From the NCBI GenBank assembly GCA_012295275.1, contig CM022670.1:32199938-32263937 (forward strand): a DNA stretch of 64,000 nt, read 5' to 3'. A model generated the notes under the pieces. It made no database searches, was not told the origin of the DNA, and saw only the letters and a program-made list of their open reading frames with translations. Shown one piece after another: positions 14,701-29,700 of this stretch (positions are counted from its first letter, which is position 1; each line of letters begins with the position of its first letter). The position numbers were made by a program, and so were the translations under genes. This DNA is from Chrysomallon squamiferum. Its lineage: Eukaryota > Mollusca > Gastropoda > Neomphalida > Peltospiridae.

Positions 14701-17700
14701 CAAGATATGAACATTTTACAAACCATTAAATCCTCATGTATGTATCACTACATTTTCAGATTGCATAAATAAAATTTAAAAAATATATCTCCATTATTAT
14801 TCATAAACATTAAACATATATAAATATTAATACCATTAAGTCAAAACAACACATTATATATGTTTTCAATTTGTAGATAGTACTTAAATTATTTTTAAAA
14901 TTTTAATCATAGAAATATATTTGTAAAAACATATTGAAGATATATACATTTTATATATTTCTGTCCAAATTGGCAATATTCCTGACAGAATGAAAGAGAT
15001 TCTGAAATTAATTATTCCTTGCTTATTTCTGGGTTTTTTTTAGGGAGGTTAATAATCATTAACAAAATAATTTGTGAGTTAATTTTTGTTATGTATATCT
15101 GTTACTCTAAATCAAGTTTGTGATCAAATTTTAATTGCTAAAAATGTAAAAGATGAATTCCACACGAAAGACAAATGTGAAAATCATTTCTTTTTTCATC
15201 ATTATTATTTGTTTACTTATACATATATTTATTTACTTTATCATCACTGTCATTATTATCGATATAAATTCAAAAAACATTTCACTCTTAAAATAGGTTC
15301 ACTGAGAATGGAAGTATTTGACTACAAGATGCAACATACAAATGCAGGAGCCATTCATGACAGCATATCCAGGTTGGCAGGCATCACACTTAAATCCTTC
15401 AATACCAGGCAGACAGTCACACTGTCCTGTGTGCACATCACACACTGTGCTTGTTGAACCCTCCTTGTCACAGTTGCAGGGTTTACACTTGTTCCCCAGC
15501 TCCAGGGGATTTCCCCAATATCCTGGGGCACACCTAGTGAAAAAAATAATTGTTTGTGTACATGTATCAATAATATAGATTTGCATTCATTGACTTACAT
15601 GTATGTAGATATAAAATGCATCATTATCCAACTCGAGGATCCACATATATATAAAATTTATTTTAAAAATATGATTGTAACAATCTTTTCATTTTGACAT
15701 ATGTTTACTCACAGAAAAATATATTAATACAGATAGACAGTCCACTATATTTGCTTTTAGATAATTACTGTGTGAAACTAACCCAATAACCTGGGCACAC
15801 CATAACAAGTATAACATATATATATAACATTCTGAGTAATCTTCCATTTTAAATTTCGTATAGCATAATTTGGATATAAGAACACATATAAATATTTGTA
15901 GCTCAACATTTATGTACAGGTCATAAGAAATAAATACAATGATGTCTTAACAAATGATAAAACATAACAATAAAAACTATACAAATGGGTTTCATTTTTT
16001 AAACACATATGATAAACAAACTTAATGAAATACAAAACAATTAGAAATGTGTAAGTTCAAAATATCCTGAAGATATTGTTCTATCGTACCTCTCACATCT
16101 TCGGCCTGTGTAACCTTCAGAGCAGTTGGTACAAACCAGGACACCTTGCATGTCCACACACGTCGGGCTAAAACTAATTTCAAGACAGAAAACATAAACA
16201 ACAAATACTAAAGATCAAAATGCTAAATAATAATTAGATTTACCTACAGATAATTAAATTATATTCACAAGATTGTAAAAGTAATTTAATTTAATTGTTT
16301 TTCAAAACTGCAAAGAAAAACTATCAAATTTTTATATTGGGTATTCTCAACTAACTTCTCAATATCACATCTTACATGCCTAGTCAAGGTTCTATATTAT
16401 TAAATTAAAATTGCTTTTAGCAGTTATTTTTTCAAAAGCTAAAAAGCTAATAAATGAATTTAATGCACATTGTAAAACTTGTATCAGTGTATGTATTAGA
16501 GTATTTAGAGCATGCAAGGTAATACGTACCTGTTAGATCGTTCAGTTCTGGGACACTGGCAAAGTGCACAGTCCCAGGGAGAGCCTCGGGTGGCCTGCCC
16601 ATAGTAGCCAGGTAGACACTCATCACAGTGGGCACCTGTCGTGTTGTGTTGACAGTTCTGTAACAAATCAAAATTGAACAACATTAAAAGACAACTGATG
16701 TACCTGAATGGTATATTGTAGGAAATTTTATCATAAATTTTAGTATAATTTTGAAACAAATCTTCTGCAGATATTAAAAATTCATAATATGTAAACAGTA
16801 AATAATGTTTTTTGTTTTTTATCTTCAATTTAATTTAATTTATTTGATTTTTTATTATTTTTTGTTTTTGTTTAGATGATGTTGTTTCTTGCTCCCAGTA
16901 AACATATAAGAAAAGCATAACAAAAAATTAATAAATTATCCTTTAAACCAGTGAATTCTAAATAATGCATTTTCTGAAATAAGTATTTTAAATGAAATTA
17001 TATAAAAAAAATTAAAAATTTGTTTTTCCACTCAGTAAATAATATATTAAAAGAGTTTATAATAAATAAATATTAAAAATTTAAAGAAATCTCACCAGAC
17101 AGATGCCAGTTTCTGGGTCACACTTGCTGGAATGTGAGTGACACTGACAGGGCTGAACAGTCCCTATAGCTATTTCTGGTGATGAAACATTAACTGTGAT
17201 AGTAATTGTTACTCTGTGCTGTCCTGGAGCAGGATTCTAGAATTTAAATTTAAAAAAAGCAACAATTATTTAAACTGCAAATAAAACACAAATAAAAGAT
17301 TAACAACTCTTAAAAATTTGAATTATTTGAAGAATTTGTGCACTAATATACTGTTAACTATTTTATTTCACTTTATTCACCTGACAAGACAGTCCAGTGT
17401 AGAGTGATGGACATTCACACTGCTCAATTCCCATGGCAACATCACCTGTGTCTTTTGAAGACAATGGTTCAGCTACTTGAAGACTTATTGGACCTAATCT
17501 GAAAGAAATAAACTTTATTTATATAGAACAAGCAATACTGCTGAAGAAAACTATGTATCTCAAAAAAATTGTACTATTAATCTTTGTTTTATTTGTAATT
17601 TTGAAAAATTATAATTATAGAGAATAACAAATAATAGAGCAGTTAATTATATTTTGAAGATATAACCTGAGTTACTCTACTTAGCTAATATAAGTAGACT

Positions 17701-20700
17701 GATTACTAATTTTATTAATGGACACTGTACACTGGCATTACAGTACTGATTAATAACCAGTCTAAAATATCAAAGACAACTTAAATATGCCCATGAAATT
17801 AATATATAGTGAAAATAATGTATTTTATACAACTGATATTTAAAATTAAAGAAATATTGCCAAATAAGTGTCTGGGATGCATTCAGATTCAGATTCATCA
17901 TGGATTTATATGGAAATAATAAAGCCAAACTTTACCAGTAACTAATTAGAAAAATAATTTAAAGTAGAGAAACATAATAAGCTGAAGTTTGAAAGAGTGA
18001 CAGCTAAAAACATACTCTGCATAAGTAGCATGTCCTGTGTCTGTGGCTCGGATTAGCACAGCCTGGACGTTCTGTAAAACCACCATCATCAGAGCTCGGC
18101 TTACAGGAGTCGACGAACCAGGAATTGTCCAAAAATTCTGAAATTGTAAAACTCTAAATTATACATTTTTCTATAATTGCTTTTCTTTATTTTATATATA
18201 TATATATACTTATAGACACATACTACACTTTTGTGTCTTTGTATCAGTAATATAAAAATAAAAAATTATCAAAATTAGATTAAGCTTTCATTAATAAAAA
18301 TCTTATATTTGTCCTAACTTTTACTACATATAATTACACTTACCTCATGCAGTCTAAGATATATTGCTTGAGGGTGTCTGAATTTAAGGCTAATGTTGTA
18401 GCCATGAGCAATGGTAAAACCATTTCCAGTTAGCAGCAGCAATGGAAAGCTGTCAGACAGAGGTTGGAGATCTGGAGTTTCAAAGTAATGTAAGAAGTCC
18501 AGTCGGCCATTGTAGGAAAGAGTCTGCAGCAGAAGAAAATTAAAAACAATAATAATTAATAAGTAAAATAACTATTTAAAAAAAAATGAAGTACAATATG
18601 CAAGTGCAAATTATAAAATTCTTATCTATTATTTTGAAACTTAATTCATGTTTGTGTATAGAAGCCCCACCTCTCTGTCTCTGTCTGTCTGTCTGTCTCT
18701 TTCACTCATACATGCACACTGACATTCACAGTCATATATACAGACACTTCAGTTTCATATTACGTTGTATGACTTGATTAATAACTATCAGTATGTTATT
18801 TTTACTTCATATGAAACCAGAAATTATTCAAATCAAAAGTTTAAAACAAAACAACAACAAAAATAATAAAAATAAATAAATACAAATAAAATAAATAAAA
18901 GAGAAACATAAAATTTAAAATATGATTACCATGTCACCATGTATAGTATTTGACAAATCCCAGTAGACTGGGTTGTTAGGGGCAACCACTGAAACTCTTC
19001 TTGCACCTTCAGGTATCACCTGGAAGTTATTTTTGTAGATGACAGAAGTTCTGGCACCAGGCCCAATAACTACTCTTTGAACTGGAATGGATACCTGCAA
19101 GAAAAATAAAACAATCAAAAAGCCTTGCTGATAAGAATCAATTAAGAACAATTAAAAAAAGATTTGATGAAATACATAATGAAATATATTTGTAAGAAAA
19201 ACAAATCAAACAATTAGAAATCATAATTAAAAACAAACCTCAACAATAAAATATAGAATATAAATTTTTATAAAATGATTTTCTTATTAACATAATGATT
19301 AAATTTAAAAATCAATCAATCAATCAATAAATAAACAAAATTATTACATAATAACATACCGTATTCCATATATAAGGAGCTTGAATGCATTTTCTTGATC
19401 GTCGGAAACAGTAACATTCTGTACATCCTTTTGGGTTTTCAGGATCCAGACTAAATGTGTTCCTTTTGCATTCAGAACATGAAGGGCCTCTTACATTCTC
19501 CTAAAAACCATTGAAATTTTTGTTTTTTAATTAGTGTTTAATATTACTTATGAATCAAATTAAAATGAGTTAAGTCCTGATCAACATTTCTGGAAAATGA
19601 AAGTTTCATATAATGTCTAATATTAAATATTTTACTGCAGTTCTGAAAGAACATGATCAAAACAAATTTTTAATACAATATCTTTGGCAATATATGACAT
19701 ATGTGTTTGTATACACATTTTTAAAAAAAAAGATGGAAAAAATCATCTTTATTTGTAAAATGTATTTTTTTTTAACAAATATTTATTTTAAAAAAAAAAC
19801 ATTTGGTAATGATATATTTATAATATATTTCTTATTACAAAAATTTTTTTTTTTTTTTTTTTTTTTTTAATTTCTTTTTGAAGGTAGGCATAATACTGCA
19901 AAATAGTTTTATTACAGGTACCAAAAAAATCTAATTTTTTAATACTTGTTTGAATGTGAATGGTGTTTTCAAAATTCAGATATATTTTTGAAAGAAAACA
20001 AATTCATGTACATTGATGTTTGGAAGAATTCATTATATTAAATATCATTAACAAAATGCAAAAAAAAAATTAAAAAATTTCTGTAAATTAAACACAAGCA
20101 CATTTTCATGCTTAATACTGCATTACTAGCATGCAAGAAAAACAGTAATCTGACATTTCATGCATATATTCAAACAACTGGATGGATAGTAAATTTAATT
20201 TATTCCTAAGCCAAAAATACAAATGCATTTCCACATGCCCAAAATATGTATGTTAGTAAATTTTTTTATTTTTAATGTTAGGAAACCAAGAATTTTAGAA
20301 GCCTAGAAGCTTAATTAAATTTTTATACACTTAAAATTATGCCAGTTTTCATAAATCATATAATGCCAGTTAATATCATACAATATCACAGTTGAAAATT
20401 AGTACAACATGAAAGTGCATATCTGAATTAGTAAACATAAAATTAGTTTTTTTCTTTTTCTTTTTTCAAAAAAGCACTTAAATATAAAATAGGATTTCCT
20501 TGTTTATATATATCTAGCTGCAAAGCAGTTTTAACAAGGAAATTTAATATTTTAAGGCAATGAGACACGGTTAGTATCACAAGTTAATTTTTGCACATGT
20601 AACATAAAAACAGGCAGTCTGTTATTACAGGAAACCAAGAAAATATCAAACTTATTTTCATTTTTAAATATAATAAGGCAGAAGATAATTATATCTTAAA

Positions 20701-23700
20701 ATCAAAAACATGATAGAATTCTATCATTAAAAATTCATGAGAGGAAAACCTATACTGGATGTCTAAAATTACTTTTAAAATACAGGTTGATTTTTTTTTT
20801 TTAAATAATTATATTTTGTTTTTATCACAATAAATAAATAAATAAATAAATAAATCTTTAATTAAAAAAAAAAAATAATAATAATAATAATTATTATTAT
20901 TATTATTATTACTATTATTATTATAATTATTATTATAATTATTATTATTATATTAATAAATAAAATAATAACAGTAAAAATAAATAAAATAAATAATTAA
21001 TTAATATTAAAAATAATATTTGAAAATAAACAGATAACAGATATTTTCTTGGTTTCCTCACCAACCTTGCATTCACAGTGACCCCGCTTGTCACATTTAC
21101 AGACTCCGTCAGTGCGGCAAGTTGCCGAGGTCGTGCCACTAATGTCACACATGCAGGGGTCACAAACAGGGAAACGATAATAACCAAACAGACACTGGTT
21201 ACAACTGTAGCCCTGATAATCGGGCAGGCATGTGCAAGAGCCATTCACAGGGTCACACTGTTGTTTGAGGGAGCCAAACTCACTACAGTTACACCGCTGA
21301 AACAAAAATCTTAGTAATCCAGTTTATTTAAGCAGTTAAAAGGGTTTTTTGGAAGGATTTGGGGAGTAGGGGTCTTGGCAGTTTTGAGAGGAGGATTGTT
21401 TGTTCTTTTTTTCTTTTTCATTTTCTTTATTTTGTACTTTTCATTTCTTTTTTTCATGACAAAACCAAACCAAAAAACTTCAGCACATCTGTTAATGTGT
21501 CCTGTGACCTAATAATGCAATACAGCTTTTAAATTTATGTATTTTTATAAATATTTTAATAAATTAAAGCATAGCAGTGTTTATAAGAAGAATTTTAATG
21601 TCTATTATTAAAACAATATTCCTGAGGATATAATTTTAGTAATTCCTCCCCACCTAAATTTACTTCATTTTCATAAATCAAGTCATGCATTGATTATGCC
21701 TTTACCCAGGTGAATAAATACATATTTACTTTTAATCTTGCATTTACTATAACTTTAAATGGCTAAATAAATATCTACTCTTCAGATGATTTTAAATACT
21801 CTAAATTTCACAAGACTATTTGTATTTTCAGTACAGCAGTTTGATCAAAATTAGTAGACTCACTAGGGTTTTAGTATTAACTTAAATTCTAAAATACTAT
21901 GCTTATAAGCAAGTAGTACTTTAAAAAAGGAAGTTTGTAGACATAAGAAGCATAAAACTCAAAATTAAAACCAGGTTTTGACAATAATGACAAAAAACAA
22001 CAAAAAGGAATAATTACAGGTGTTTTACAAGTGCAGTAAATAGACTTTAATGTGTTATGTGGTGAAAACAAACTGACAAAAGAGAATTTTAAATGAAAGA
22101 CAAAAACAAACATGAGCCACACCAGTTAGTCACATTTCATTATGAAGTAACACAATGCCATATCCATTAAACAGTGTTCTGATTATCAAATAATACATGT
22201 AACAGTAAAATACATGTCTGATGAGGATAAAAAGAATAATATTTTTATATATAAAATAATATTTTAATAATATTTATAGTAATAAATATAATTATATAAT
22301 AATAAATAATATTTATAATAGTAGTAATAATAATAATAATAACAACAATAACAATAATACTAATATTATTAATAATAATAACAGTAATAAATTTAATATT
22401 TGAGAAGAAATATTTTTATCAATGACAAGATTTCACCTAATAATTACACATTCTGTACAAGCTTAGAGATTCTATAATAACTTGTGAAGTTACCAACGCC
22501 ATTATTATTGTTTTGAAACCTGAAGACTGAAATATTTTAGAACGAAAAGTTAATTTTCATGTGTTTAAAAGATCCTTCCTTCAGGTGAGTCAGTATTATA
22601 CAATTATTAGCTAGATGTTTTTACCTGTATAAACGAGATTACATTAGCTTACCTTGCAGCCCTCTTTTGTGTAGTTCCAAGCATTGTCAGTACATTCCTC
22701 ACACTCGGGACCTTTTGTGTTGGGTGGACACACACATTTACCTGTCCTTGGGTCACAGATATGACCTGGCTTGTTACACGGTTCACATTCTGAAAATATC
22801 AATAAAATATGTACAACAGTAGTGATAATAATAATAATAATAGTAGTAGTAGTAATAGTAATAATGATAATAATGATAATAATAGTAGTAGTAGTAGTAA
22901 TAGTAATAATGATAATAATAACAATAATAAAAATAGTGATATTGATGATAATAATAAATGACAATAAGAATAGCAATAATAACAATAATAATAACAGAAA
23001 TTATAATAAGAGTGATGACAGTAATAGAACTTAACATGATAATAATAATAACATTAATAATAACACAAAAATTCCAATTCAAACAGTATATAAAGAGTAA
23101 AATGCCTTTAGAAAAAATTGGATTATTTTTAAAGCTAATTCTCATTATTTATTCTTTTTATTTTCATGCTAGAGCTATGCAAGCAATATATTTGTAGAAA
23201 TCCATTTCTTAACCAATAGTAATCAAATGTTTTAAATATTAAATATAATTTAAACATTTTTTTTATTTAGTAAAAAGGCTTAAATATTTGCAGCATTTAG
23301 AATTAAGGTTTAAATATCATTTGAACTAACTTTAAAAGTAAACTATTATTTTTTGTTTAATAATCATATTTGCAAAGATCTGAAAATCTATAATATTTAT
23401 AAAATACGACATATCACAGATGTCATAAACATGGATTAAACCAAAAATGGTTGTGCACACATCAGTGTTAATTCTCTTACTCTGACATCCTCCGTAGGAC
23501 ATCCCATAATAGCCTGGTAGACACCGATCACATTCTCTGCCCCCTACGTTCGTGCGACACGAACACTGTCCTGACCCAGGATGACACTGGGGACTGGTGG
23601 AGCCCACACTGTTGCATTTACACGGTGTACAACCCATTCCAGACTCAATACCCCAGTAACCAGACTGAAAACAACCACAAACATGCTGACACTGTTTTAT

Positions 23701-26700
23701 GAAATCTAACTCTATTCTTATTTATTTCTAATCATTTGAATGTTAGATACTATGCAGTTTTAATGCAGTTGTGGTTATGTTTTCACATGTAAATTTGATA
23801 AATATTAACAAAACAAAAGCAACAATTTTAAAATTATAACCACAGAATTATTATATTTACAAACACTTTTACTATCTTCAGTTATTCAGAAATGGAAAAT
23901 ATAGATATTTTGATAATATTTTCATATATAGTCACACAATAATATTTTCATCAAAGTCAGAAGCTTCTATTTTTTTTTAATTATGCCAGAATGATAACCT
24001 TTTTGGGGTGCTCTAATTTCTCAGCATTTTATCAAGTATCACAAGAAACAAAATAAATTCAGGATATAAATTTTGTATCATTTTACCTGGCACCTGTCAC
24101 ACTTGCTGCCTACAACATGGGGTTTACAGTTACACTGTCCAGTTCTTGCATCACACAGATTAGTCCTTTCAGTGCCTCGGCCATAACAGTTACATTCTAG
24201 AAAAAAGCCATATAACATCAGTTATAAACATGGTTATTATAATAAAAATAAATGATATGAATTTTTTATTTCTGAGTAAACAGTATGCCAAAAATATATA
24301 TAAATAATTCACAGCATTGGAAAAATTTGACAAAAATCAAATTAAATTTCAGTATGTTAATATATTTGTATGTCTAAGATGTATTATATGTAAATTTTAA
24401 ACTGGGGGATGCTATAGCTGTCTCCTGCGAGAGCTGACATTGTTTTATTATTAGATTAATATCAAATTTCAACACTTCAGTACTAATATATATCACAATG
24501 ACCACATTTCAGTGTACTGATATTGATACCAAACAGAGATAATCTGTTCACTGGGTTGCTAATAAAATTATTTAAAAAAATAAAAATAAATAAATAAATA
24601 ATCTTTTAATAATTTTCTTCATTTCATCCCAGAATCATTTCTCAAACAAATATTCTGAAAAAGATTTTATGGGCACAAACAATGTTATAATCCTAAATAT
24701 ATTTTGAGTATACCTTTGCAACCCATGCCACTGTAGCCATAGAAACCGTCTTTACACCTGTCACATTTGGTTCCACTTATTCCTCTCCTACATAGACATT
24801 GTCCTGTTACTGGGTCACAAATAAGATTGCGAGAACCAGTTCTGTCACAGCGACATCGTGGACAACCTTCGTGGATGTTTCCATATCCAGGCTACATTAA
24901 AATATATAAATTTATTAGTTCAAAGCATAAAAGTTAGGAAATGAAGAAATAATTTTATTTAATGATACTTTCAAAAGGTTTTAAATTAAATTGATATTGC
25001 TTCATAATACAGAAAAGAAATATCTGTATGAATGGATTATACTTTTGTTTTAAACATTTTGTTATGAAGAACTATTTATAAATATAAAAACAAACTCTAA
25101 ACTTTTCCTTCATACCTCATACCTTAATGACCCAAATTTTAACAAATAATTTATCAAAAAGAATTACAATTTCAAGACAATTTTTAAACTCAATTTTAAT
25201 AAACTGTTGAGCTTAACCAATCTAATCATAATTCTTCTAATTAACAAAGAAAATGACTTTTTAAAAATCAACACTTGAAGAGTTCATATATAAAGAGTGA
25301 AAGATAATGTTTCTCTGTACCTGGCACTTATTACACTGGCGTCCTGTGTACTTGGGTTTACATGAACATTGGCCAGTGTGGATGTCACATTCTCTTGAAT
25401 ATGAGCCACCTTCAAAACACTCACATGCTGCAAGAATGAAAAAAGTTATTGTTTATTCATAGTATTAAATTCACTAAAATACTCACACTTCCAAAAATAT
25501 TTCCTAGGTTCAACCAAAATAACTTTTACATTATGAACTCAATGCTGTGATACTAAAAAGAGGAATAACACTTTTATTTCATCTATGTAACTAAGATACT
25601 ATTACAAGAAACTCAATATATACTTAGTGTTTGACAGATAGACATACAGAGAGATGAATAGAGATAGATATATGCATAAATACATAGCTGCACAGACAGA
25701 CAGATAGATAGACAGATAGGAAGACAGACTAGATGCACAGGAAGATAGAAAAACTGATAAAATAGATATATAGATATAAAGATATATAGATGTAAAGATA
25801 TATAGATATAAAGATGCACAGTATAAACTGAGTACATTGTTGTAACTATTCATTATAACATGACATTCATTTCAGAACTTTTTATTTTCAGAGACATTTT
25901 TATTATGTGTTTGTTAATCATTAATTAAAACTTCAGAGAAATGCTAATCAAAAAAACAAAAAAGGCAACATTAAGAAATATTTACGTCTACAGTTTCCTT
26001 GTAAAGCTGATCCGAAGTATCCCTTTTTACAACGTTCACAAAACTCTCCTTCTGTGTTTTCTGAACACCGCAGACATTTTCCAGTGACTGGGTCACACGC
26101 CCCAGGCTCCTGGGGGTTGATGTTCCCACTGCACTGACATGGCTGACATCGGCCCCCAGGTTCACCAGGGTTACCAAAATATCCTGACGTGCAGCTGACA
26201 GAATAACAATGACATTGCAAATTAAAATCATTAAACTTATTGCAAATGTTTTAAAAATAAAGCTGTGTACTTATTTGTATCTGGTATTAGAGAAATTACA
26301 AAATAACACTGACATTGTAATTTAAAATATAAAAACTGATTTCAATTATTACAAAAATAAGGCTGGTGTTTTTTGCATATAAAATAAAAATATAGGATAT
26401 GAATGAATATTATTATTATTATGAAGATAAACAAATTTCTAATGTTCAATATTTTTTTTTTAAATATTGAAATAGCTTTTATTAAAGTGTCTATGGAACC
26501 ATTCTTTATATTATTAAAGTACTAAGTACTGTTTGTTTAAACCCATTAAAACAATTAGATACCCTGAACATTTTTTTCAAATACAAATAGTATTAAATAT
26601 ACATTTTGTTTACTTAAAAATGTGACATTATTTTAAAAATGATAACATTTAAAAACCATAAATATATTAACCTGAATAGAATCACTGAAAATTGTTTTTC

Positions 26701-29700
26701 TTTATATAGTATCACCATTGATCAAATTGTGACTGATCATATATAAAAACATTCTGCTTCTAAAGGAAATTCTGATAATCATGAAATCACAGATGAAATG
26801 CTGAAAGGCCTCTGACTATAGCAAATAAGCTAAAGAAAAACATAATAATAAAAGAGAAGAAGAAGAAATCTTAATTTTACTTACACTTCACAATGTCTTC
26901 CTGCTTGGCCTTCAGGACATTTGAGACATTCATAATCATCTGAGTCTGCAGGAGTTGGTTTAAGTCTACAACCTCCTAGAAAGTTAGCTGGACTGTTCAG
27001 GTGAGGACAAGCACATGGTTTGCAATCAGTCGACAGTCCACGTCGTGGGTCACCATAGAAACCAGGTATACACTTATCACACCTGTCACCCATTGTATTG
27101 TGCTGACAGTTCTGAAATGAAATTGTTTTAAAAATAAATTTTAAATAAATAAATAAATATTATAAAAAGTTATTAAAATTTGAAAAATGATAGATGAGAA
27201 ATTAAATATCTGGGTTGTGAGAAAGCTGTTTATTTGTCTGATAAATATAATAAAAATAAATAATTATAAGTTTCAATTTCTTCAATGGCATTTAAATGTT
27301 ATTTCACACTAGTTTTATACACTTTTTTTGAAATACAAGTTAAAACAGTAACATAAAAGAAAATAAACAACACATACAATGCACTTTCCTGTGAGAGGGT
27401 CACAAGTTTCAGCGTGTCTGTAACAGTTACACAGCTGACACACCCCTTTGTACAGAACATTATTCACTCGGCGATAACCAGGAGCACAGCTCTGAAATAA
27501 AACATAAAAGTCATATTAAAGGTTCTAATGGGAAAAACTATAAATAATTAAAAACTGGCAATTTGATATAAATAAAAGTAAACAAAAAGAACAATGGTTT
27601 TAATTTTATCATTATTTAAAGAGATACAGAACAGAAGTGGTCACCTCGCATGAGAGTCCAGCAAATCCGTCTGGACATTGACACTGCTCCACTGTTAGCA
27701 TCGTCTTGTTGCTCAGACTGAGCGGACTTGCCATCTCCAGGGACACATCTTTGAGACTGCAAACAACAAACTTTTATATGTAATAAATTCACATATCCTT
27801 TAAAATACATTTCAAATATTTACGTAAGTGATAAATCCTCTAAAATGAATTATCTTATAAAGCTCCAAGCTAAGATTTTAAAGTAAATGTATTAGTTTAT
27901 ATTAAAGAAACACGTTTGATATAAATAAAAATTAAAAATTAAAAGTTATAAAAAACTTTATAAATAATACTAAACATTTTTCCATTAAAAAGGTACAAAA
28001 TTAAAAAAATTAAGGTTTAGAAGAGGGAAAGTTTTTAAAAATTAAATATATTTAATAATTGATTTAAAAGAAAAGAAAACCAGAGTTACTCTTACAAGAC
28101 ACTGTCCTGTGCTGTGTGGTAACTGGCTCGTATCAGCAGACGGTTGACATTCTGCAGGACAGTCATGAGTTCCTTCTTTGTCACTGGGTCTGTCAGCTCG
28201 TTTCTCTCATTCAGCTTCTTCCACTCAGACTCATGGAGTCTCACACTGACTCGGTTCTCCTGGGTTTCACGCAGAAACTCTCGGCCATTGGAAATCCTCA
28301 TACCATTTCCCTATGAAACATGTTTCAATTCAGTCACAATTAATGAAACAAATAAAATAATATTTTCAAAACGCATTTTTACAATCTAAAATTTAAATAT
28401 AATACTGATTTTTTAATAGCATCAAAAGGCATTTAGAGAAAGCCATTCCTTCAGAAATTAACAGTTTTTGGAATTGATCAGAAATTAACTGACACTTTAA
28501 ATTTAACTATGAAATTAGAAATCAGCTAGGATCACTCCCTTAATTATTAAAACTAGTTGTGGAGCTTTTTTTAGGGGTTTCTTTTTGATTCATGTCTGTT
28601 GAAAAAAATAATATATTGGCTTCTGTTTAAAAAGAAGAAGAAAGGATTACCTCTATAATAACATCAGGCTCTGTCAGATGGTATCTTATGTCAATATTGT
28701 CATCCATGGTATACTTCATCACATAAGACAGAGTCCCACCATATGATGACAGCTAGAAAAAAAAATAGAAAATAAATTTGATAATAACTGAAAATATATA
28801 ACAATAAATAAAACAATTATTTTATAAAAAAGATAAGAACGATTTTAAAATAATTAATTTAAATATTAATATGAAATTAAATACATTAAGTATGTAATGA
28901 AGAAATTATCTCCCTTGCAAATTAAACATAATAAATAATACAGTCCAGAATTTCAGTTTTTATTATTCACTATATTCATCTGAGAAGAAAATAATGATAC
29001 TTTATATAAAAAAACAAACTGAATATAGGAAATAATAATTGTTTAAAACTTAGAAAAATGTATTTGTTTATTCCTACTCTATTTCCAAGAAACATCATGG
29101 ATGCCACCCAGTAGTAGATGTCGGCTTGCTGAGGCCAACCTGAAGAATCTGGCTGTAAATTGTGGTTGTTGCTAAGCATAAATATCTTGGCCGTTAACCA
29201 ACCATCTCGTTTCTGTGGTAACAATGTAATTCCACCATTTTCTAGTGTAGAAATTGTCCATCCAGTAAGATCTGTGACCTGAAAATTAGACAGTCATAAT
29301 ATAAGTAAATGAATGTTTGAGGATATTTCATAAAGAAAAATTCTATAGGTTATTAGGAGGGTTACAGAAAGTAAATGCATGAATATGTCAATAAATCTCC
29401 ACAAAATGTGATATCATAGTCATCACCAAAGTAAACATATAAAATTTATCTGTTTACAGCATAAAGCAGTTTCATATCATATATAAAACTACTTTTTAAA
29501 TGAGTAGTATTTGGCTTCACTAGATAAGAAAACATGGATAATAAAATGTCATAAAAGTTAAAATGCTTTATTCACTGTTTTAGGTAACTGCCAGAAATAA
29601 ATCTTGTTTTCAGAAATAGATGCTAATTATCAATTAAATATACAAGATTTTACTACGATATGATATATATATAAAGGAAAACAGTATAAATATACTAAAT

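Noticed and set aside
21057-21066. Alternative donor gtgagg at exon w23
   Set aside because: It would leave one spare base while the next exon starts in phase 0, so the frame would break; it would also spoil the LE cysteine spacing.
22771-23145. Overlapping open frames of I/V/Y-rich low complexity on both strands
   Set aside because: They are translations of a degenerate trinucleotide repeat.
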